Of a stretch of DNA of 64,000 nucleotides, positions 44,553 through 52,980 are shown in pieces. The stretch is from Nakamurella leprariae. Its GTDB lineage: Bacteria; Actinomycetota; Actinomycetes; Mycobacteriales; Nakamurellaceae. Below the pieces are notes generated by a model. It ran no database searches and was not told the DNA's origin. It saw only the letters and a program-made list of their open reading frames with translations. Position 1 is the first letter of the stretch. Each line of letters starts with the position of its first letter. A program made the translations under genes and the position numbers. The stretch is taken from NCBI RefSeq assembly GCF_016918035.1, contig NZ_JAERWK010000023.1, forward strand, positions 124,001-188,000. The letters run 5' to 3'.

Positions 44553-45662
44553 TTGACGCAGGACCGTGCTGTGCACCGTCGTCACCAGCAGACCCGTCGC
44601 CGGTCGCCCGGGCTGCGGGCCGTCGCCGTGCCGTCCGCGATCCTGGCCGCGGTCTTGGCCGCGGTCGTCGGTCTGGCCCCCGCCGCGGTCGCGGCCGAGC
44701 CCGGCGCCGCCCTCGAGTCATTGGGCCACGTGTCGACCAGCACCGCACCGACCGCACCGGTCGTCCGGCCCGCCCTCGTCGGCACGGGTGCCTCCGGATC
44801 CACCGCACCGACCGCACCGGCCGCGGTGCGCTCCGCCGCCACTGCGCCCATGCCCGGGACACCGCTGGTGCCCCAACTGACCTGGTTCGACCAGGAGATG
44901 ATCCTGCTGGTCAACCGGGCCAGGCTCGAGGCCGGTCTGACCCCGCTCGTCGAGGCCGAGGGCCTCACCCGGCTCGCGCTCACCTGGACGACCGTGCTGG
45001 CTTCCGGCGGCACCGACGATCGACTGGAGCACAACCCGGACGTCCCCGTCTGGCTGCCCCAGTTCGGGGCCGGGTCCGGCTCCGCCTGGGGCGAGAACGT
45101 CGGCCAGTGGACCACCGGTACCGGCACGCCCGAGATGCTGTTCGCCAGCTACATGGACTCACCGTCGCACCGGGAGAACATCCTGCGCCCGGAGTACCGC
45201 TTCATCGGCATGGCCAGTGGACCCGGGCGGGCCGGCAGCGACTTCAACACCATGGTGTTCACCGACGGCGTCGACGCCGATGCGCCCGTCCGGGACGTGC
45301 TGCTGCCCGTCCCGGACCGCGAGCCGGTCGGCGCGCTCGACGCGGTGCTGCGCTCCGGCGACGGCGACCGGCTCCGGTTCCAGGGCTGGACCATGGATCC
45401 CGACGACTTCGAGCGACCCACCCAGGTCGAGTTCACCGTGACCACGGCGGACGGGACCACGTTCACCACCGGACGGTTCGTCGCCCGCACCTGGCGCGGT
45501 GACGTCGCCGCCTGGTACGGCATCAGCGCGAGTGGCCGGCACGGCTTCACCGTGACCGTCCCGCGCCCGGCGGTCGGCGGGGAGTTGCAGGTCTGCGCCA
45601 CGGCGGTCGGGCTCGACGGCGGCGCCAACACCCTGCTCGGCTGCCGCACCCTGCCCGCCTGA
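44553..45662 (+). CDS. Secreted CAP-domain protein with C-terminal repeat module
   Basis: This exported protein of 369 aa is of the CAP/SCP superfamily. The TTG start has GGAG 6 bases upstream. A signal peptide runs from the basic N-terminus to APAAVAAEP. A Thr/Pro-rich linker with two STAPTAP-type repeats follows. The CAP domain (about 105-245) contains EMILLVNRARLEAGLTPL, RLEHNPD, AWGENVGQW, and MDSPSHRENILRPEYRFIGMA. The final 115 residues match the module repeated three times in the 5'-nucleotidase at 4697-7954 (GWTMDPDD, SGRHGFTVTVP, NTLLGCRTLP). CAP proteins act outside the cell in ways that are mostly undefined in bacteria. The gene converges on the lipoprotein gene with a 19-base gap. 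Confidence 0.88.
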   Translation: MTQDRAVHRRHQQTRRRSPGLRAVAVPSAILAAVLAAVVGLAPAAVAAEPGAALESLGHVSTSTAPTAPVVRPALVGTGASGSTAPTAPAAVRSAATAPMPGTPLVPQLTWFDQEMILLVNRARLEAGLTPLVEAEGLTRLALTWTTVLASGGTDDRLEHNPDVPVWLPQFGAGSGSAWGENVGQWTTGTGTPEMLFASYMDSPSHRENILRPEYRFIGMASGPGRAGSDFNTMVFTDGVDADAPVRDVLLPVPDREPVGALDAVLRSGDGDRLRFQGWTMDPDDFERPTQVEFTVTTADGTTFTTGRFVARTWRGDVAAWYGISASGRHGFTVTVPRPAVGGELQVCATAVGLDGGANTLLGCRTLPA

Positions 45663-45681
45663 TCGTCGTCGCGCCCGGCGC

Positions 45682-46578
45682 TCAGTGGTCGGCGCGGCGG
45701 TCGATGCCGATGACGGCGCCGTCCTCCGCGGCGACGAGCACCCGGTCACCGAGCGGCCGATCGAGCGGCAGGTCCACGGTGCGGGTGACCCCGGGGCCGG
45801 CGCAGCCAGCGCCCGACCAGCTCAGATCGGCGTGCTCGATGACGTCCACCACGACGACGTGCTCGGTCTCGGCCGCGCTGGCGGTGTCGTCGCTGCCGCA
45901 TCCGTGACCCGAGGGCGGTGTCTCACCGGGGAAGCTGACCCGCACCGTGCCGCCCGCCAGGACTTCCGCCGTCCAGAGGCTGGGCAGACCCGTCACGTCG
46001 GGGACGGTGAGGTACTCGGCTGGGTCGATGGCGACCAGGCGGACCAGATCGGGCGTGCCCTGCGCGACGAACTGCCAGGCCGGGACGTCCGTCGGCCCGA
46101 GGATCGTCGTGATGCGCATGGTCACCAGCGCCGGATCGGTCAGCACCAGCTCCCGGCAGTCCGCGGCGCACCGGTCTCCGCGTCGTACGGACGCCGCGGT
46201 GGCGTCCGGGGACAGCACGCCGACGGTCCGGGTGGTGCCGCCCAGGGCGATCGTCTGGGGTGCCGGGGTGCCGGTGCCGGCCGGGTCCTCGACGACCAAC
46301 CGCCCGTGGACCCAGGCGTCCTTGGACTCGGCGTCGGTCCAACCACCGCCGTCCAGCACCGACAGCGGCTCGGTGATCAGCAGCGGAGGCGTGGTCGTTG
46401 CCGCCAGCGCGGTGTCCCAGGCCTCGGCCGCCACCTCGCCCGGCGGGCGCGGTGGCGCCACCATCGGCGGCGTGGTGACCCCGCACGCGGCGGTCACGCC
46501 CACGACGACGGCGGCCACCGCCCCGAGCGCGGGTCGGCGGATCCGGCGGCGGGACCTGCGGCCGGTGGAACGGTCCAT
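45682..46578 (-). CDS. Putative lipoprotein of unknown function
   Basis: This 298-aa exported protein has a basic N-terminus (RRSRRRIRR), a hydrophobic stretch and a lipobox VTAACG with Cys near residue 33, so it is probably lipid-anchored outside the membrane. The mature region has paired cysteines (RCAADCREL, GHGCGSDD, GAGCAGPG) and no recognisable enzyme motif. GGAG five bases before the ATG supports this start. A GTG two codons upstream is also in frame. It is downstream of the sigma-factor gene on the same strand, but separated from it by a hairpin, so it is probably a separate transcript. Confidence 0.72.
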   Translation of the reverse strand: MDRSTGRRSRRRIRRPALGAVAAVVVGVTAACGVTTPPMVAPPRPPGEVAAEAWDTALAATTTPPLLITEPLSVLDGGGWTDAESKDAWVHGRLVVEDPAGTGTPAPQTIALGGTTRTVGVLSPDATAASVRRGDRCAADCRELVLTDPALVTMRITTILGPTDVPAWQFVAQGTPDLVRLVAIDPAEYLTVPDVTGLPSLWTAEVLAGGTVRVSFPGETPPSGHGCGSDDTASAAETEHVVVVDVIEHADLSWSGAGCAGPGVTRTVDLPLDRPLGDRVLVAAEDGAVIGIDRRADH

Positions 46579-46685
46579 GAGCACTCCGACGGGACGGTCG
46601 ATGATCGCGCCAGTATCGGACGGGCCGGCCTGTGTCGCCAGGGCGCGCCGGGGGTGACCCCGTGTCGGTGCCGGGGACCACCCGG

Positions 46686-46742
46686 TCAGGTCCCCGGATA
46701 CTCGGTGCTGTCCGGACCGAACTGATCAGGACTGCGCAGGTG
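46686..46742 (-). pseudogene. Remnant of a PD40-propeller C-terminus
   Basis: Translation of this stretch ends in DQFGPDSTEYPGT and a stop. The intact PD40 gene at 47884 ends in TDGPGSNEYPGT and a stop. The DNA is also alike: about 29 of 33 bases match between 46687-46719 and 47884-47916. No other part of a propeller gene is recognisable nearby, so this looks like the tail of a duplicated copy otherwise lost. Confidence 0.55.
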
Positions 46743-46768
46743 TGGCTCGGTCGGGACTCCCACACCAC

Positions 46769-46791
46769 GTGCCGGACCCGTGGTCCGGCAC
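46769..46791 (-). terminator. Hairpin terminator after the sigma-factor gene
   Basis: The arms gtgccggacc (46769-46778) and ggtccggcac (46782-46791) form a perfect 10-bp stem with a 3-nt loop. It begins four bases after the sigma-factor stop codon on the minus strand, which is an ideal terminator position. Confidence 0.7.
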
Positions 46792-46795
46792 GAGA

Positions 46796-47563
46796 TCAGG
46801 ACAGTCCCAGGTGGTGCTCGGTGACGCCTCTCCCCTCGTGGTGATCGGCGACTGCCCGGGGCGGGCCGGGCGGCGACGACACAGGTGGGGCGACGAGACG
46901 GTGCCCGTCGGGCGTCGTGGTTCGGGGTCGGGTCCCGGTGGTGGTCGCTGCACCCAACGTCACGCGGAGTCGACCCAGTCCGTCGCGCAGGCGCGTCTTG
47001 ACCGTGCCGAGGGGGACCGCGAGGAGCCGACTGACTTGGTGGTTGGTCAGGCCGCTGAAGTAGACGAGTTCGATGCACTGTCGTTGCAGCGGCGTGAGGG
47101 TCTCCATGCTCGCGCGGACCAGCCGACGGTCGGCGCGGGTCAACACGTCCTCGACGACCTGGTCGTGATCGCGATCTTGGTGCGCCGACTCCGCGACCGC
47201 ATCCCGTCGGCGGGACGAGACGAGGCCTCGGACGCGATCGACGGCCCGATGATGGGTGATCATCATGATCCAGCCGATGGCGGAGCCACGTGCGCAGTCG
47301 AACTGGCCGGCCTCTCGCCACACGTGGAGGAACACCTCCTGACTGATCTCCTCGGCCAGACCTGAGTCGCGGACCACCCGGAAGGCCGCCCGTCGAACCG
47401 GCAATTCCAAGATCAGGAAAAGGGCCCGGAATGCCTGACGATCACCCGCGGCGACCTCGGTGAGCCAGAGACCAGCTTGTGATTCCCACGATCCGACCGG
47501 CGAAACACCCAGATCTCGGTCACTTCCCCCATTTCCCGCTGAAGCGTCCTGCTCGTCGGCCAT
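46796..47563 (-). CDS. ECF RNA polymerase sigma factor (SigK-like)
   Basis: This 255-aa sigma-70-family factor has region 2 in RAFRALFLILELPVRRAAFRVV, EEISQEVFLHVWREAGQFD and GSAIGWIMMITHHRAVDRVR. Region 4 is TPLQRQCIELVYFSGLTNHQVSRLLAVPLGTVKTRLRDGLGRLR. After region 4 there is an unusually long, Thr/Pro/His-rich tail of about 55 residues. SigK-type factors are normally followed by an anti-sigma gene. None is present, and instead a terminator and a propeller remnant follow. The start ATG (MADEQDASAG) lacks a strong ribosome binding site and is the least certain part. It lies just downstream of the second polysaccharide operon, on the same strand. Confidence 0.88.
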   Translation of the reverse strand: MADEQDASAGNGGSDRDLGVSPVGSWESQAGLWLTEVAAGDRQAFRALFLILELPVRRAAFRVVRDSGLAEEISQEVFLHVWREAGQFDCARGSAIGWIMMITHHRAVDRVRGLVSSRRRDAVAESAHQDRDHDQVVEDVLTRADRRLVRASMETLTPLQRQCIELVYFSGLTNHQVSRLLAVPLGTVKTRLRDGLGRLRVTLGAATTTGTRPRTTTPDGHRLVAPPVSSPPGPPRAVADHHEGRGVTEHHLGLS

Positions 47564-47883
47564 CAGTCGAGCTGGAAGCACTGGCCGTCCATCGTCATGT
47601 CTCACTATGGCACGGCTATGACTATCAGTGTTCCGTGGACCACTGAACGTGATGATGCCAATTTTCGGCCTCGCGTCGGGATGATGCGTACGAAACCGAT
47701 CTTCACGCTTCGGGGACGATTCACCGAGGCGGGTCAGGGGAAATGGCTCGACGTCAGGCGAACAGCACCACGGATCCGCCCGATGAATGAAACGATCTTG
47801 GAGTTTCCGATCAAGGTCCTTCTGGCTCGACGGGGAATGATCGTGCGGCTGGCCGCGGATCCGACTCGCCCGACGTCGAACGG
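47564..47883. other. Intergenic region upstream of the sigma-factor gene
   Basis: These 320 bases lie between the PD40 gene stop and the sigma-factor start, both on the minus strand. The stretch is less GC-rich than the genes and probably holds the sigma-factor promoter. No gene, RNA or clear hairpin is visible. Confidence 0.45.
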
Positions 47884-48999
47884 TCAGGTCCCCGGGTACT
47901 CGTTGCTGCCCGGCCCGTCGGTGAGCTCGGCCAGGCCGGAGCCGTCCGGCCGCACCTTCCACAGCTGGAACGCGTCGCCGCCCGGCGGGATCCGGTGCGT
48001 GAAGATCGTCCGGCCGTCCGCCGACCACTGCGGCCGGCTGGTCACCCCGTCGTCGCCGATCAGCCGGCGTGCGCCCTGCCCGTCCGGCCCGCCGACCATG
48101 ATGTCCCACACGCCGAGATCGGCTACGCCACCGTCGGTCTCGATCTGCGCCAGCCAGGCCAGCCGCGTGCCGTCGGGGGAGTAGTACGGATCCTGGTCCC
48201 GGATCGTGTTGGTGGTGAGACGCTGCGCCGTCCCGCCGCCGACCGGGATCCGGTACAGCTCGTAGTCGGCCTCGTGGCAGATCGCCCGCGGGCAGCCGAC
48301 GAAGGTGATGGTCTTCCCGTCCGGGGCGAACACCGGGTCCAGGTTCACCCCGGGCCGGTCGGTGACCTTCTTCGGGGACCGGCCCAGCGCGTCGGTCACC
48401 CAGATCTGCGGGTTGATCCGGCTGCCGCCGAACATCACCACCGACCGGCCGTCCGGGGAGAACTCGGGATGCCCCTGCACGGTCCACCCGTCCGTGCCCG
48501 GCGGCCGCAGCTGGGTGGGCCCGGACCCGTCCACGCCCATCACCCACAGGCTGACCTTGGTGGCGTCCCGGTCGAGCGTGCCGGCCGGCGACCGCAGGAA
48601 CATGATCGTGCGCCGGTTCGGGGCGAGCCGTGGCCACCACGAGTCGTACTGCGGGTCCCTGGTCATCTGCCGGGCCGGGCCGCCGGCCGCCGGCATGGTG
48701 AAGATCTCGTAGTTGCCGGTGCGGTCGGAGGTGAATGCGATCCGGTCGCCCGGTTCCGGCTGGATCACCGAGGACGTGGGCAGCACGGACGGTGGCACCC
48801 AGCCCGACGGCGGGGACGCCGGCTGGTCGGACACTCGCACCAGCGCCAGGAACACCGCCCCGATCAGCACCACCGCGGTCACCGCCCCGGCCAGCCACCA
48901 GCGCCACGGACGCCGCCGCCGCTGCGGTCCGGAGCCGGCGCCGGTCGGGACCGGGAAGCCCGGCGGGACCGGCGGTCCGGGTGGCGGGGGCGGGGACAC
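47884..48999 (-). CDS. Single-pass membrane protein with extracellular PD40/TolB-like beta-propeller
   Basis: This 371-aa protein has a short Pro-rich N-terminus, a basic patch (RRRRPWRWW), one membrane span (LAGAVTAVVLIGAVFLALV) and a propeller of about six PD40 repeats outside the cell. Repeats include DRIAFTSDRTGNYEIFTMPAAGG, HPEFSPDGRSVVMFGG, DPVFAPDGKTITFVG and DQDPYYSPDGTRLAWLAQ. Such domains bind proteins or glycans, and no enzyme motif is seen. The GTG start lies 2 nt after the stop of the glycosyltransferase gene, making this the last gene of the second polysaccharide operon. A longer frame upstream overlaps that gene and is rejected. The large polymerase fusion at 54939 has a propeller of the same class. 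Confidence 0.82.
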   Translation of the reverse strand: MSPPPPPGPPVPPGFPVPTGAGSGPQRRRRPWRWWLAGAVTAVVLIGAVFLALVRVSDQPASPPSGWVPPSVLPTSSVIQPEPGDRIAFTSDRTGNYEIFTMPAAGGPARQMTRDPQYDSWWPRLAPNRRTIMFLRSPAGTLDRDATKVSLWVMGVDGSGPTQLRPPGTDGWTVQGHPEFSPDGRSVVMFGGSRINPQIWVTDALGRSPKKVTDRPGVNLDPVFAPDGKTITFVGCPRAICHEADYELYRIPVGGGTAQRLTTNTIRDQDPYYSPDGTRLAWLAQIETDGGVADLGVWDIMVGGPDGQGARRLIGDDGVTSRPQWSADGRTIFTHRIPPGGDAFQLWKVRPDGSGLAELTDGPGSNEYPGT

Positions 49000-49001
49000 C
49001 G

Positions 49002-50192
49002 TCAGCGCGCCAACGGTTCGGCAGCCGGGGCGCCGGATCGGGCGGCCGCGGCGTGCAGTGCGACCCAGGCCGCCGTGCCGGTGCGTTCCACGGTGAACAT
49101 CGCGGCCCGCTGCCGGCCCCGGTCCACCAGCTCGGCCCGCAGCGGTTCGTCGGTGACGGCCCGGACCATCGCCCGGCCGATCGCCGTCTCGTCCAGCGGA
49201 TCGACGAGCAGCGCGGCGTCCCCACACACCTCGGGGACGGCGGTGGCGTCGGCCGCGACGACGACCGTGCCGCGGGTCATCGCCTCCAGCGGCGGCAGCC
49301 CGAACCCCTCGAAGGTGGACGGGTAGACCAGCGCCGCCGCATCGCGCAGCAGCACCTCACGCTGTGCGGTGCTCACGCGACCCAGCATGGCGATCCGTCC
49401 GTCCGGTGCGGCCGTCGCGACGGCCTGCTCCTCGCTGCCGGCGAACCACCGGCCGCCGGCCACCACGAAAGCCACATCGTCCATCCCGGGCTGTTCGGCC
49501 ACGGTGAGGAACGCCCGCAGCGCCCGGGCCACGTTCTTGCGCGGGTGCAGATTGCCCAGGTACAGCAGGAACCGGCCGGACACCCCGTGCGCGGCCAGCT
49601 CGGCCCGGGCCGCGTCCGACCCGGACGGTCCGTCCACCGGCTCGTCCACCACCAGTGGCACCACCGACACCCGGTCCTGCGCCAGGCCGTACTCGTCGAG
49701 GATGTCGCGGCGGCAGAACTCGCTGATCGTCACCACCTGGGCGGCCCGCGGCGCCTGCCGGCGCACCATCGCCTGCAACCGCAGCCGGGTCAGCCACGGG
49801 TACGCCGCCGGCACCCGCACGAACGACAGGTCGGTGACCACCAGTGCGACCGGGGCCGGCGACCGGACCGGGGCGTGGGTCACGCTCAGCACCACGTCCG
49901 GCCGGCCGGACCGCCGGGTCACCCGGGCCAGCCAGCTCGGCGAGGTCACCGTGAAGTGCACCGGCCCGGGTCGCCGCCGGCACCGGTCCACTCGGACCGT
50001 GGGGTGCTCGGTCACCTCGATCGGCAGGGTCGCGTCCCGATCGGCCAGCAGCACCAGCCGGTGTGGCGCGGCACCGGCCGGATCCGTCCCCCCGCGCAGG
50101 GTGGCGACCAGCCCGCGGAGCAGCCCGAGCATCAGCGTCTCGTCCCCGCCCAGTCCGGAGCCGATCGAGGTGGCGTCGATCGCGACGAACAT
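49002..50192 (-). CDS. Glycosyltransferase family 4 (group 1)
   Basis: This 396-aa GT-B-fold transferase has an N-terminus MFVAIDATSIGSGLGGDETLM, typical of the branch. The linker region contains TISEFCRRDILDEYGL. The donor-binding domain has LLYLGNLHPRKNVARALRAF near residue 228, then MLGRVS and the conserved VYPSTFEGFGLPPLEAMTRGTVVVAADATAVPEVCGDAALLV. The start lies 5 nt after the preceding acyltransferase stop. It probably adds one sugar of the second polysaccharide; donor unknown. Confidence 0.9.
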   Translation of the reverse strand: MFVAIDATSIGSGLGGDETLMLGLLRGLVATLRGGTDPAGAAPHRLVLLADRDATLPIEVTEHPTVRVDRCRRRPGPVHFTVTSPSWLARVTRRSGRPDVVLSVTHAPVRSPAPVALVVTDLSFVRVPAAYPWLTRLRLQAMVRRQAPRAAQVVTISEFCRRDILDEYGLAQDRVSVVPLVVDEPVDGPSGSDAARAELAAHGVSGRFLLYLGNLHPRKNVARALRAFLTVAEQPGMDDVAFVVAGGRWFAGSEEQAVATAAPDGRIAMLGRVSTAQREVLLRDAAALVYPSTFEGFGLPPLEAMTRGTVVVAADATAVPEVCGDAALLVDPLDETAIGRAMVRAVTDEPLRAELVDRGRQRAAMFTVERTGTAAWVALHAAAARSGAPAAEPLAR

Positions 50193-50197
50193 CGCCG

Positions 50198-50812
50198 CTA
50201 CCCGGCCACGCGCAGGGCGCCGCCGTGGTCGGCCAGGCCCACCTCGGCCAGCGGCCGGACGTCGGTCGAACTCCGCGGCCCCATCACGAACATGTCCGCC
50301 TCGACGTCCCGGGCCACCAACGCGCCGCTGCCCACCACCGTGCGGTCGCCGATGGTCACCGGCCCGAACACCTTGCTGCCGTCCATCAACCACACATCGT
50401 CGCCGAGCACGGGGTGCCCCGGCCGGGCCGGGTTGCCGCTGCCGCCGATCCGCACGCCGCCCATGACCCGGCAGCGGGCGCCGAACACCACGTCGCTGGC
50501 GATCGTCACGCCCACCGGGTGCGGCATCACCATGCCCGGGCCGACCCGGGCCCCGGCCGGCAGGTCGGCGCCGAACAGCAGCATGGTCGCGACGTAGCAG
50601 AGCCGGGACACCGGCCGCAGCCCCCGGGCCCGGCACGCCGTGCCCAGCCGCCACAACGCCACCGCCCAGAACCCCGGCATCATCAGCACGTCGATCCGCT
50701 GCCCGAGGCCGAGCCGCCCCGGATCGGCGCCGGACGCCTTGACCTTGGCGAACTCCCGCAGGTCCACGGCCAGTGCCGCGCGCAGACCGACGGGCGCCGG
50801 ACCGGTGCTCAT
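50198..50812 (-). CDS. Serine O-acetyltransferase-like hexapeptide acyltransferase
   Basis: This 204-aa acyltransferase has an N-terminal helical domain (RAALAVDLREFAKVKASG) and a left-handed beta-helix with the hexapeptide repeats PAGARVGPGMVMPHPVGVTIASDVVFGARCRVMGGVRIGG. The catalytic His is in PHPVG. Although the fold is that of serine acetyltransferases, the location in a glycan operon suggests sugar O-acetylation. Start and upstream stop overlap by 4 nt (ATGA). Confidence 0.85.
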   Translation of the reverse strand: MSTGPAPVGLRAALAVDLREFAKVKASGADPGRLGLGQRIDVLMMPGFWAVALWRLGTACRARGLRPVSRLCYVATMLLFGADLPAGARVGPGMVMPHPVGVTIASDVVFGARCRVMGGVRIGGSGNPARPGHPVLGDDVWLMDGSKVFGPVTIGDRTVVGSGALVARDVEADMFVMGPRSSTDVRPLAEVGLADHGGALRVAG

Positions 50813-52002
50813 CGGAACGCCCGCGACCAGCGGGCCATCCAGTCGCCCAGCTCGGCGAACACCGCGCGGTAGTGCGCGGGCTGGGTGCTCCGCGACAGCG
50901 CCCGGTGGTACCCGTCGACGAACGCGGCGTACATGTCGAGGTACTCGCCGGACTCGACGTCGGTGAGCGCCTCCTCGACCAGGTCGTAGAACGGCATCGA
51001 CATCAGGTGCATCCACTGCTCCAGCACCACCACCCGCTCCAGCCGGGTCTGCTTGGTGTGCTGCACCACCGGCCCGCCGAAGCTGAGCAGGTCGCCGCGC
51101 AGGTCCATCAGCCGCTTGACGATGTAGCCGCCCCAGATGTCGTCGTGCCGGGACAGCTGCCAGCCGTCCACCCACACGTCGGGCAGGAAGAAGTACGCCG
51201 GGGTCAGCTCCGCCGCGAACGCGGTGTTCATCCCGCACAACGGCAGGTTGCCCAGTGCCACCTGGTTCGGCCCGGCGGCCAGGCCGGGATCCCCGGGCTC
51301 ACCGCCGAAGAGCTTGTCGATGCCGTTGAGGTCCAGGATCCCGTCCCAGACGCCCATGTTCAGCTTGACCTCGCCGCTGACGGTGGTCGCCGTCGTCCGG
51401 CTCAGCTCCGGGGTGCGCAGCTCGTACGGGTAGCCGCGGGCGTAGACGGGCGACCCGGCGCCCTGCCCGGCGTTCGGGCCGTCGGCCGGCAGCCCACCGA
51501 ACACCTGGTCGATCGAGTTGACCCAGCCGCGCTCCAGACCGGGCTGCAGGGCCGGCGCCCCGGTCGCGGTGCCGAGCGCCCGCAGGTGCTCGGCCAGCCA
51601 GCCCGGGCGGGTGCCGCAGTCGTAGTCCAGGGCCACGATGACGTCGAACCCCTCGCGGTAGGCGATGTAGTGCCCGACGTTCCGGCTGGCCGCGCTCCGG
51701 TGCGGCATGGCCGCGAAGTGCTCACCGGTGTACGCCTGCTGCGCGGCACTGTCGAAGTACCAGACGTTCTCGCGCGGCGGCGGGGCCAGCTGCCCGTTGC
51801 TGTCGTCGCTGACGATGATCGGGATGTGTGCCGGCACCTCGTCGAACAGCTCCCACGGCGGGTCGTTCGGCATCGGGATGACCACGCACACCGAGCGCTG
51901 GTCGGTCTCGGACGCGGGGCCGGTGGTGGGGACGGGGACCGTCGCGCCGGTCACGGATCCGGGCGTGGGACGGGAGGTGGCGGCGGTCGAGGTGATGGTC
52001 AT
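50809..52002 (-). CDS. Reversibly glycosylated polypeptide (GT75)-like glycosyltransferase
   Basis: This 397-aa protein resembles the RGP/GT75 family, known from plant UDP-arabinopyranose mutase and bacterial relatives. Key blocks are CVVIPMPNDPPWELF, IIVSDDSNGQL, SAASRNVGHYIAYREGFDVIVALDYDC (the family's acidic D-x-D-C region) and FLPDVWVDGWQLSRHDDIWGGYIVKRL. The first 35 residues are a Thr/Pro-rich extension. GGAGATC three bases before the ATG supports the start. It may act as a mutase or transferase supplying an unusual furanose sugar, but this is inference. A 39-base gap separates it from the upstream RmlD-like gene. Confidence 0.65.
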   Translation of the reverse strand: MTITSTAATSRPTPGSVTGATVPVPTTGPASETDQRSVCVVIPMPNDPPWELFDEVPAHIPIIVSDDSNGQLAPPPRENVWYFDSAAQQAYTGEHFAAMPHRSAASRNVGHYIAYREGFDVIVALDYDCGTRPGWLAEHLRALGTATGAPALQPGLERGWVNSIDQVFGGLPADGPNAGQGAGSPVYARGYPYELRTPELSRTTATTVSGEVKLNMGVWDGILDLNGIDKLFGGEPGDPGLAAGPNQVALGNLPLCGMNTAFAAELTPAYFFLPDVWVDGWQLSRHDDIWGGYIVKRLMDLRGDLLSFGGPVVQHTKQTRLERVVVLEQWMHLMSMPFYDLVEEALTDVESGEYLDMYAAFVDGYHRALSRSTQPAHYRAVFAELGDWMARWSRAFR

Positions 52003-52041
52003 GGGGATCTCCAGGCAGGTCTGTGGTCGGGGAGATGGGGT

Positions 52042-52980
52042 TCAGGCGACGCGCTCGGCCGAGCACAGGTCGGCGTACTGGGTCTGCAGGTACTCGGCCA
52101 GCGCGGTCGGCCAGTCCCGCATGACGTTCATGCCCTGCAGGTCGAGCACCAGGTTGCGCATGATCTCCGAACGGGGCCGTACCGAGGAGAACTCCTCGGC
52201 GAAGAACTCGGAGTCGACGCCGACCAGGGTGACGTCGTCCCGGCCCAGCACCCGCAGCAGGTGCTCGGCCACGTCGTAGCGGGAACCCTCACCGCCGCAG
52301 GCCATGTGGTACAGACCCCACACTCCGGAGTCGATGAGCTGCAGGAAGCAGCGGGCGAAGTCGGGCGCGTAGGTGGGGGTGCCGAACTTGTCGGTGACCG
52401 CGTGGATGGTGTCCGCCCCGGCGGCCAGCTGGTCCATGATCCGGGAGACGAACTTGTGATCCTTGCCGGGGCCGCCGCCGACCATCCAGCCGGCCCGGAT
52501 GATGTAGTGCTCCTCGACGAGTTCGCTGACCAGCAGCTCACCCTCGTACTTGCTGGCCCCGTACAGGTTCACCGGGTTGGGCTTGTCGAACTCGGTGTAG
52601 GCGGCCGCCTTGGTCCCGTCGAAGACGCCCGCGGTGCTGATGTAGGTGAGGGGCACGCCGGCCCGGCGGGCGGCCAGCGCGACGTACTTGGTGGCGATGG
52701 TGTTGGTCAGGTACGCGTGGTCCGGGTCCGCGTCGGACAGTTCCAGCGAGGTCTCGGCGGCCAGGTGGAGCACCATCTCCGGCGCCACCGCGCGGATGGC
52801 GTCGTTCACCGCGGTCCGGTCCCGCACGTCCAGGTGGTCGATCACCGGGCCGGTCGACCCCCAGGGCCGCGGCTCGGTGAGATCGATGTCGGTGGCGACG
52901 ACCTCATGGCCGGCGCGGACGAGGGTGGGGATGAGCGAGCTGCCGAGCATGCCGGCGGCTCCGGTGGCCAGGATCTTCAT
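52042..52980 (-). CDS. dTDP-4-dehydrorhamnose reductase-like SDR protein
   Basis: This 312-aa extended SDR enzyme is of the RmlD-like group. The Rossmann motif is ILATGAAGMLGSSLIPTL. The catalytic Ser/Thr is in TYISTAGVFDG and the YxxxK motif in NLYGASKYEGELLV. The C-terminal FGTPTYAPDFARCFLQLI is typical of RmlD. Other rhamnose genes (rmlA, B, C) are absent from this window, so the true substrate could be a different nucleotide 4-keto-6-deoxy sugar. Start overlaps the methyltransferase stop by 4 nt. Confidence 0.85.
   Translation of the reverse strand: MKILATGAAGMLGSSLIPTLVRAGHEVVATDIDLTEPRPWGSTGPVIDHLDVRDRTAVNDAIRAVAPEMVLHLAAETSLELSDADPDHAYLTNTIATKYVALAARRAGVPLTYISTAGVFDGTKAAAYTEFDKPNPVNLYGASKYEGELLVSELVEEHYIIRAGWMVGGGPGKDHKFVSRIMDQLAAGADTIHAVTDKFGTPTYAPDFARCFLQLIDSGVWGLYHMACGGEGSRYDVAEHLLRVLGRDDVTLVGVDSEFFAEEFSSVRPRSEIMRNLVLDLQGMNVMRDWPTALAEYLQTQYADLCSAERVA

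Noticed and set aside
44553-45662. Direct repeats of accgcaccgaccgcaccgg type in the CAP gene as a possible CRISPR or attachment site
   Set aside because: They are two in-frame copies encoding the Thr/Ala/Pro linker, too few and too irregular for an array.
46796-49225. A single 809-codon minus-strand frame covering the sigma factor and the PD40 gene region
   Set aside because: Only its last 255 codons encode the sigma factor. The upstream part is out of frame with the PD40 and glycosyltransferase genes and has shadow composition, so there is no true fusion.
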